From Methylotenera_A sp031379885 (lineage in GTDB: Bacteria > Pseudomonadota > Gammaproteobacteria > Burkholderiales > Methylophilaceae), in the NCBI GenBank assembly GCA_031379885.1, contig JANNFN010000039.1, forward strand, positions 1 to 21,045: 21,045 bases of DNA. Reading direction: 5' to 3'. A model generated the notes under the pieces. The model saw only the letters and a program-made list of their open reading frames with translations, did not search any database and was not told where the DNA came from. Position 1 is the stretch's first letter. Each line of letters opens with the position of its first letter. This document shows, piece after piece, positions 16,615 through 21,045 of the stretch. The translations under genes and the position numbers were made by a program.

Positions 16615-17316
16615 ATGTTTTTTTTGCGCTCCCTTTTGTTTTTTTTAGGCATGCTCATCATTTCACCAATATTTTCCCTATTGGTCATTTTATGCTTGCC
16701 ATTTAGCGGTATTACTCGCTCGCGCGTAGCTAGCTATTGGGCACACTGCAGTTTATTTTGGCTCAAACTTACATGTAATTTAGGGTTTGAAGTGCGCGGA
16801 CGTGAGAATATCCCTAGTCATCCCTCCATCATTTTGTGCAAACACCAATCCGCGTGGGAGACGATTGCGCTGCAAGTAATTTTTCCTCCGCAAATTTGGG
16901 TGTTAAAACGCGAGCTTTTGTATATTCCTATCATTGGCTGGGCATGGATGGCAATGGATACTATCCCCATTGACCGTAGCGCAGGACGCGAAGCGCTTAA
17001 AAAACTGGTCACATACGGTAAAGACAGGCTCGCCAAAGGTTTGTGGGTGGTGATTTTCCCCGAAGGTACACGTATCGCACCGGGCGAACGCAGCAAATAT
17101 CACATTGGCGGCGCATGGTTGGCCACACATACACATACAACCGTAGTGCCTGTTGCGCATAATGCAGGCTTATTTTGGCGTAAAAATGCATTTATAAAAA
17201 CACCCGGCACGATTACTGTGAGCATTGGCAAGCCGATTGAAACTGCTGGGTTAAAAGCCGATGCGCTGAACCAACAAGTGGAAGATTGGATTGAGGCGGA
17301 GCAGTTAAAACTGTGA
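16615..17316 (+). CDS. plsC: 1-acyl-sn-glycerol-3-phosphate acyltransferase (PlsC-like)
   Basis: Inner-membrane acyltransferase of 233 residues that acylates lysophosphatidic acid to phosphatidic acid. An N-terminal hydrophobic stretch (about 3-30) anchors it. Motif I is KHQSAWET, in which H77 is followed by E82 (HX4E) where most PlsC have HX4D; the same HQSAWE form is, to my recollection, usual in betaproteobacterial members. Motif III is FPEGTR at 148-153, and VPVAHNAG follows. The stop overlaps the start of the following metallopeptidase gene (TGATG). A broader lysophospholipid acyltransferase role cannot be excluded. Confidence 0.92.
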   Translation: MFFLRSLLFFLGMLIISPIFSLLVILCLPFSGITRSRVASYWAHCSLFWLKLTCNLGFEVRGRENIPSHPSIILCKHQSAWETIALQVIFPPQIWVLKRELLYIPIIGWAWMAMDTIPIDRSAGREALKKLVTYGKDRLAKGLWVVIFPEGTRIAPGERSKYHIGGAWLATHTHTTVVPVAHNAGLFWRKNAFIKTPGTITVSIGKPIETAGLKADALNQQVEDWIEAEQLKL

Positions 17317-18107
17317 TGCAACAGAGCTTAACCCTTTCAAACGGCGAGACGATTTCGTATTTGCTTGAACGTCGCCCGCGCCGCACCGTTGGCCTAAAAA
17401 TCACTGAAAATGGCTTAGTGGTACATGCGCCAAAGCGTATTTTCGAGTTTCAGCTTAATCAAATTCTGCAAGAAAAATCTAACTGGATTTTAAATAAACT
17501 ACAAGCACGCGAAGCAAATCAGGTCGAAAAAATACAGTGGATAGATGGTGAACATTTGCTGTATTTGGGCAGTGATATTCAGCTGAATATTACGCAAAAT
17601 CCACGTAAAAAAGCGCCAGTTTTTGAGCAAAACATATTAAAAGTAGCTGTCACTGGACTAAAACATTCCAGTGGAAGCCTGCAACCGCAAGGGTTGTCCC
17701 CGCAGAATATATCAGCTGAAGCTGGTTATTCATGCGTGAAACCCAATAACCATGAGGCTTGCAGCCGTATGGTTATTCAGTGGTATAAAAAGCAAGCAGC
17801 GTTAGATTTTAGCCGCAGGATAGAGATTTTGGCCGCAAAACTGGGCGTAGCCACCCCGCCGCTCACACTCTCTAACGCGCAATCGCGCTGGGGCAGTTGC
17901 AACAACCGTGGCGAAGTGCGTCTAAGCTGGCGTCTACTACAAGCGCCGCCGCATATTATCAACTACGTCATTTGCCACGAGCTGGCGCACTTAAAACAAA
18001 TGAATCACTCTGCCAAGTTTTATGCAGTGCTAGAAAGCCTGTTCCCCAATTACAAGGTGGTAGAGAAAGAACTGAAGGCGCTATCGCCGCAACTGCATCG
18101 TTTATAG
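17316..18107 (+). CDS. YgjP-like (DUF45) metallopeptidase with in-frame insert
   Basis: Cytoplasmic predicted zinc peptidase of 263 residues. The C-terminal half has the family signature RWGSC (191-195), then ICHELAHLKQMNHSAKFY with HELAH at 221-225 and a third ligand H231. The N-terminal half has RRPRRTVGLKI and the LLYLG strand. Natural substrates are not established. The protein is longer than I expect for the family (about 230) because of residues about 113-149, a polar Gly/Ser/Asn-rich stretch between the KVAV strand and the MVIQWYKKQA helix; its DNA is full of inverted repeats. I prefer ATG 17316, overlapping the plsC stop (TGATG), over GTG 17313. The 3' end overlaps the convergent SCO1 gene by six bases. 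It is the last gene of the lnt-to-ygjP run. Confidence 0.9.
   Translation: MQQSLTLSNGETISYLLERRPRRTVGLKITENGLVVHAPKRIFEFQLNQILQEKSNWILNKLQAREANQVEKIQWIDGEHLLYLGSDIQLNITQNPRKKAPVFEQNILKVAVTGLKHSSGSLQPQGLSPQNISAEAGYSCVKPNNHEACSRMVIQWYKKQAALDFSRRIEILAAKLGVATPPLTLSNAQSRWGSCNNRGEVRLSWRLLQAPPHIINYVICHELAHLKQMNHSAKFYAVLESLFPNYKVVEKELKALSPQLHRL
17651..17777. repeat. Palindrome-rich insert within the YgjP-like gene
   Basis: Several inverted repeats crowd into 127 bases: CACTGGA (17651-17657) with TCCAGTG (17667-17673); AAGCCT (17675-17680) with AGGCTT (17755-17760); CAACC (17682-17686) with GGTTG (17692-17696); CAGCT (17713-17717) with AGCTG (17720-17724); and AATAACCAT (17745-17753), which can pair with TGGTTATT upstream (17723-17730) or with ATGGTTATT downstream (17769-17777). 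The last pairing encloses GGCT/AGCC, making an imperfect hairpin over 17745-17777. TGGTTATTCA occurs as a direct repeat at 17723-17732 and 17770-17779. The segment stays in frame. It resembles a REP- or palindromic-element insertion; copy number elsewhere is unknown. Confidence 0.6.
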
Positions 18108-18689
18108 CAACTTACTAATATCGCTCGCTATATCCGCAGGCTTTTGACCGTAACCCATGTAGAGTCTAATTTTTCCTAATTTATCAAACACATACATGCC
18201 AGCGCTATGGTCAATCGTATAATCGTTCGGGCCTTTACCTTCTACTTTAGAATAGAAAATCTTAAAGTTAGCTAAGGCTTCTGCAGTTTCTTGCAAGCTA
18301 CCCCACAACCCAATAAAGCGTTTGTCAAATGAGGGTACAAACTGCGCTAGCACAGCTTGTGTATCACGTTGCGGGTCTACCGTTACAAACAACACTTGTA
18401 CTTCATCTGATTTTTTGCCCAGCAGTTTCATGGTCTGCTTTAAATCGCTCATAGTAGTTGGGCATACGTCTGGGCAATGCGTGTAGCCAAAAAACAGCAC
18501 CACCGCCTTGCCTTTAAACTCGGTCATATTGCGCTTCTTGCCGTTATGGTCAGTCAGCGTTAAAGTTTTAGCAAAGTCTGCACCGGTAATATCAGTTGCG
18601 ACAAATGGTGTAGGCGTTCCAGCAGGGCTGCACGCCGAAAATAAAGCAGTAGTCATCAACAAAAATGTAAAAACGAATATTTTTTTCAT
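18102..18689 (-). CDS. SCO1/SenC/PrrC-family copper-binding lipoprotein
   Basis: Thioredoxin-fold protein of 195 residues that in this family delivers copper to, or maintains the CuA site of, cytochrome c oxidase. The N-terminus has a lipoprotein signal peptide with lipobox LFSAC, so C20 should be lipidated and the protein anchored at the periplasmic face of a membrane. The copper ligands are present: CPDVC at 72-76 within FGYTHCPDVCPTTM, and H161 in DHSAGMYVFD. No cytochrome oxidase genes are in the window. The 3' end overlaps the YgjP-like gene by six bases, and the gene diverges from ilvE across 114 bases. No strong SD is seen. Confidence 0.93.
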   Translation of the reverse strand: MKKIFVFTFLLMTTALFSACSPAGTPTPFVATDITGADFAKTLTLTDHNGKKRNMTEFKGKAVVLFFGYTHCPDVCPTTMSDLKQTMKLLGKKSDEVQVLFVTVDPQRDTQAVLAQFVPSFDKRFIGLWGSLQETAEALANFKIFYSKVEGKGPNDYTIDHSAGMYVFDKLGKIRLYMGYGQKPADIASDISKLL

Positions 18690-18803
18690 GGTTTTTTCAT
18701 CACAAAATAGCTAATTAGCAAGCATTTGATTCTAACATAAGCAATAAATTCACTGCTTGGTTTACAATATTACTTTTACAAAATTCGTTTAGAAAGTAGC
18801 AAC

Positions 18804-19736
18804 ATGGCAATACCAAGCTCAATGGCAGACCGCGACGGCGTAATTTGGTACGACGGCAAATTAGTAGATTGGCGCAGCGCGACTACACACGTACTCACCC
18901 ACACCTTGCATTACGGCATGGGCGTGTTTGAAGGCGTTCGCGCCTACAAAACAGACAAAGGCGCGGCGATTTTCCGCCTGCAAGATCATACTGACAGGCT
19001 GTTTAATAGCGCGCACATTTTGCAAATGAAAATGCCGTTTGATAAAGCCACCATCATGGAAGCGCAAAAAGCTGCCGTACGCGAAAACAAACTAGAATCT
19101 GCCTACATCCGCCCCATGGCGTTTTACGGGGCAGAGGCGATGGGCATTGCCGCGAAATCCTTGAGCACGCACGTGATTTGCGCGGCGTGGAGCTGGGGCG
19201 CCTACATGGGCGACGAAGCATTGACTAAAGGCATCCGCGTTAAAACCAGCTCGTTCTCGCGTCACCATGTAAACATCACCATGTGCAAAGCCAAAGCCAA
19301 TGGCAACTACATGAACTCTATCTTAGCGCACCAAGAAGCCGCGCAAGATGGCTACGATGAGGCTTTATTGCTGGATGTAGATGGTTTTGTTGCCGAAGGC
19401 TCGGGCGAGAATGTATTTATTGTGCGTAAAGGCAAGCTTTACACGCCAGATTTAACAAGCGCGCTGGAAGGCATTACCCGAGATACCATCGTACAATTGG
19501 CAAAAGAAATTGGCCTAGAAGTCATCGAAAAGCGCATCACTCGTGATGAAGTTTATTGCGCGGATGAAGCCTTTTTTACCGGCACCGCGGCCGAAGTCAC
19601 GCCTATTCGCGAGCTGGATAACCGCGCCATTGGCAGCGGCACACGTGGCCCGATTACCGAAAAACTACAAGCCATGTATTTTGATGTGGTTAAAGGTAAA
19701 TCGGCTAAACACGCCAATTGGCTGACGCTGGTTTAA
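18804..19736 (+). CDS. ilvE: Branched-chain amino acid aminotransferase
   Basis: PLP-dependent fold-IV transaminase of 310 residues that carries out the last step in valine, leucine and isoleucine synthesis. It shows WYDGKLVDW and THTLHYGMGVFEGVRAY at the N-terminus, catalytic Lys164 in CKAKANGNYMNS, the PLP phosphate-binding AEGSGENVF, and FFTGTAAEVTPI near the C-terminus. Length and motifs are standard for class IV branched-chain enzymes, clearly distinct from 4-amino-4-deoxychorismate lyase. A TACAAT (18763-18768) upstream may be part of its promoter, but no good -35 is visible. The DUF4160-DUF2442 pair begins 15 bases downstream. Confidence 0.96.
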   Translation: MAIPSSMADRDGVIWYDGKLVDWRSATTHVLTHTLHYGMGVFEGVRAYKTDKGAAIFRLQDHTDRLFNSAHILQMKMPFDKATIMEAQKAAVRENKLESAYIRPMAFYGAEAMGIAAKSLSTHVICAAWSWGAYMGDEALTKGIRVKTSSFSRHHVNITMCKAKANGNYMNSILAHQEAAQDGYDEALLLDVDGFVAEGSGENVFIVRKGKLYTPDLTSALEGITRDTIVQLAKEIGLEVIEKRITRDEVYCADEAFFTGTAAEVTPIRELDNRAIGSGTRGPITEKLQAMYFDVVKGKSAKHANWLTLV

Positions 19737-19751
19737 ATGGGTGCTTAAATA

Positions 19752-19991
19752 GTGGCACCTACCGTATTTCGTGAAGGCTCTTTTCGTTTCTTTTTCTTTT
19801 CACGAGAAGAATCGCGCATTCACATACACGTAGCACACACGGATGGCGAAGCGAAATTTTGGCTAGAGCCCAACATTGAGCTAGCTTTAAACAAAGGTTT
19901 AAATAGCAAACAAGTGAGCGAAGCGTTATTATTGGTGCAACAACATCGTGAGGAGATTCTAAATGCTTGGAAACAACACTTTGGAGCTTAA
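19752..19991 (+). CDS. DUF4160 protein
   Basis: Small protein of 79 residues with the DUF4160 pattern: PTVFREGSFRFFFFSREESRIHIHVAH, then DGEAKFWLEPNIELALNKGL, then a C-terminal helix with EEILNAWKQHFG. Function unknown; the family is commonly encoded next to DUF2442, and the pair has been suspected to be toxin-antitoxin-like, which is unproven. The start is GTG 19752, since an in-frame TAA lies at 19746 and no ATG is available. SD is weak. The 3' end overlaps the DUF2442 gene by 29 bases. The HIHVAH and W/E-rich core are visible; no catalytic assignment is possible. Confidence 0.82.
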   Translation: MAPTVFREGSFRFFFFSREESRIHIHVAHTDGEAKFWLEPNIELALNKGLNSKQVSEALLLVQQHREEILNAWKQHFGA

Positions 19992-20238
19992 TCCTTCAAC
20001 AGTCGAAGTCTCATTGGTTTCAAGCCAAGGCTTTTGGCTGCTCGCATCAGACGAAGAATTATTTTTATCTTATGCAGATTTTCCGTGGTTTAAAGAGGCC
20101 ACTATCGCACAAATCACCAACGTAGAACGCCCAAGCGCAGACCACCTTTACTGGCCGAGTTTAGATATTGATTTGTCAGTTGAATCGGTACGCGACCCCA
20201 GTAAATTTCCACTGATTTCTAAAGTAAAATCTCACTAA
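19963..20238 (+). CDS. DUF2442 protein
   Basis: Small protein of 91 residues matching the DUF2442 pattern: strand-rich start, GFWLLASDEELFLSYADFPWFKEATIAQITNVERPSADHLYWPSLDIDLSVESV, then a basic tail. This family often carries a LYWPxLDxDLSVExL motif, and the protein fits it. The start at ATG 19963 is well supported by AGGAG (19951-19955) seven bases upstream, inside the end of the DUF4160 gene. Its stop is one base before the zf-CHCC ATG. Function unknown; it is presumably the partner of the overlapping DUF4160 protein. Confidence 0.85.
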   Translation: MLGNNTLELNPSTVEVSLVSSQGFWLLASDEELFLSYADFPWFKEATIAQITNVERPSADHLYWPSLDIDLSVESVRDPSKFPLISKVKSH

Positions 20239-20239
20239 A

Positions 20240-20428
20240 ATGTCCGACGTAAAAGAAATCGAAGTCACTGCAAAAGACCTGCCGCTGCACTGCCCTACCG
20301 ATGCCGTCGCGGCTTGGTCGTCGCATCCGCGTGTGTTTTTAGATATTGCCGCCACTGGGCAAGTGGCTTGCCCATATTGCGGCACCAAGTACAAACTTAA
20401 AGCGGGTGAACACGTAAAGCAACATTGA
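20240..20428 (+). CDS. zf-CHCC zinc-finger protein
   Basis: Protein of 62 residues with the CHCC zinc-finger pattern also seen in the mitochondrial complex I subunit NDUFS6. Likely zinc ligands are C18, H29, C44 and C47 (LHCPTD, SSHPRVFLDI, ACPYCGTKY). The bacterial function is not established. In betaproteobacteria it is, to my recollection, usually found directly after ilvE and before an LPS heptosyltransferase gene; here a DUF4160-DUF2442 pair intervenes, and the next gene is an unrelated membrane protein. It starts one base after the DUF2442 stop and has no SD, so translation probably depends on coupling. Confidence 0.9.
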   Translation: MSDVKEIEVTAKDLPLHCPTDAVAAWSSHPRVFLDIAATGQVACPYCGTKYKLKAGEHVKQH

Positions 20429-20459
20429 TAAATTAAGCAACAATGTCTAAGGAGCTATC

Positions 20460-21045
20460 ATGTGCGTAATTGATTGGAAAATGTTGCTTGAATACTTGAA
20501 GGTCATCCTCAGCTGGCCACCTGTAGCGCTTTTAATTGCTATGCTCTTTATATCTCGTTTCCGCACAGCAATTGATGATTTTCTTAAGCGATTGGTTGAA
20601 GGTAATATTTTCGGTCAAAAATTCACTGCCGTTCCTCCCTCACAACAAAAAGACAATGCAAACCCCACAGAAGATAGGCTAGCTTTAGCTGCTGAAGCCA
20701 GCGCTCAAGCTAACGCAACTGGGACACTTCACACTGATGAGCAACTCCCTCTGGAACTAGCAAATGAACCATTCGCAAAAGAGGCAGTAAATTATGCGCG
20801 ACATTATCCTGCCGAAACAGTAATTGAATATAGGCAACTTTTATTTAACTACGGTGCAGAACGCTTATTTGCCAGAATCTATGGCACACAGATTTCGCTT
20901 CTTGAATTCCTCGCAATAAAATCTGAGACACCATCAAGTTTAGCTGAGCTCATGCCATTTCATGATGAACATCAACGCAAAGCAGAAGACACTAGTTACC
21001 AAATTCGTGACTACATAAACTTCTTGATAAATTGGGGAGTGATTG
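20460..21045 (+). CDS. Membrane-anchored protein of unknown function, 3' end missing
   Basis: The frame from ATG 20460 runs open to the window edge for at least 195 codons. AAGGAG at 20449-20454 lies five bases upstream, a good ribosome site. The protein begins MCVIDWKMLLEYLKVILSWPPVALLIAMLFISRFRTAIDDFLKR: one membrane helix at about residues 14-33, followed by a basic, cytoplasm-facing stretch. A low-complexity Ala/Gln/Thr-rich linker follows (about 58-95, including ALAAEASAQANATGT), then a mostly helical domain (YARHYPAETVIEYRQLLFNYGAERLFARIYGTQISLLEFL). I do not recognise the family. The layout (short N-terminal anchor, linker, helical domain) is often seen in accessory or defence-associated membrane proteins, but that is only analogy. 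Confidence 0.75.
   Translation, partial: MCVIDWKMLLEYLKVILSWPPVALLIAMLFISRFRTAIDDFLKRLVEGNIFGQKFTAVPPSQQKDNANPTEDRLALAAEASAQANATGTLHTDEQLPLELANEPFAKEAVNYARHYPAETVIEYRQLLFNYGAERLFARIYGTQISLLEFLAIKSETPSSLAELMPFHDEHQRKAEDTSYQIRDYINFLINWGVI

Noticed and set aside
16846..16863. PlsC motif HX4E instead of HX4D as a sign of inactivation
   Set aside because: The rest of the family motifs are intact and I recall the HQSAWE form as normal in betaproteobacterial homologues, so it is probably a lineage variant.
20422..20446. ACATTG/CAATGT hairpin after zf-CHCC
   Set aside because: The stem is six bases with a 13-base loop and no T run, and the right arm runs into the next gene's ribosome site; not called as a terminator.
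1..21045. CRISPR array, insertion sequence, prophage, tRNA or rRNA genes
   Set aside because: No regularly spaced repeats, transposase or integrase motifs, tRNA-like TTCGA arms in the gaps, or rRNA sequence were seen.

Overview
The window looks like a chromosomal segment from a betaproteobacterium, most likely a Methylophilaceae (Methylotenera/Methylophilus-like) methylotroph. The evidence is the style of the proteins, the modest G+C with AT-rich gaps, and betaproteobacterial gene neighbourhoods: miaB-ybeZ / ybeY-corC / lnt, lnt-glyQ-glyS-gmhB-plsC-ygjP, and ilvE followed by a small zf-CHCC protein. The taxonomic placement is inference; no rRNA or tRNA gene is present. Coding density is high and no gene-free stretch exceeds about 150 bases.

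Layout. 1-1135: 3' part of an EnvZ-type sensor kinase gene, cut by the window edge. 1151-3899 (minus strand): cysG (siroheme synthase), then a tandem-receiver diguanylate cyclase. 3988-6281 (plus): miaB and ybeZ/phoH, overlapping by one base. 6392-8938: class II fructose-bisphosphate aldolase (plus), class I fructose-1,6-bisphosphatase (minus) and a DUF1905 protein (minus); this block lies between ybeZ and ybeY. 8998-10307 (plus): ybeY-corC, again overlapping by one base. 10384-11268: a small secreted protein of unknown function converges on mscL across a bidirectional terminator. 11428-18107 (plus): lnt, glyQ, glyS, gmhB, plsC and a YgjP-like metallopeptidase, tightly packed. 18102-18689 (minus): a SCO1/SenC lipoprotein whose end overlaps the metallopeptidase end. 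18804-20428 (plus): ilvE, a DUF4160-DUF2442 overlapping pair and the zf-CHCC protein. 20460 to the end: the start of an unrecognised membrane-anchored protein, cut by the window edge.

Functional themes. Most genes are housekeeping: tRNA modification and charging (miaB, glyQS), ribosome maturation and RNA quality control (ybeY, ybeZ), envelope and lipid synthesis (lnt, gmhB, plsC), gluconeogenesis (fba then fbp are consecutive steps), siroheme and branched-chain amino acid synthesis, copper delivery to cytochrome oxidase, and osmotic safety (mscL). Signalling is represented by EnvZ and the GGDEF protein.

The least ordinary signals are: a palindrome-rich in-frame insert inside the YgjP-like metallopeptidase gene (about 17651-17777); a DUF4160-DUF2442 pair wedged between ilvE and its usual zf-CHCC neighbour; two genes (ybeY and fbp) with a perfect TATAAT exactly six bases before the ATG and no Shine-Dalgarno, suggesting leaderless mRNAs; the split of the ybeZ-ybeY cluster by carbon-metabolism genes; and the membrane-anchored unknown at the right edge. 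I did not find a clearly novel multi-gene system, a CRISPR array, an insertion sequence or a prophage.
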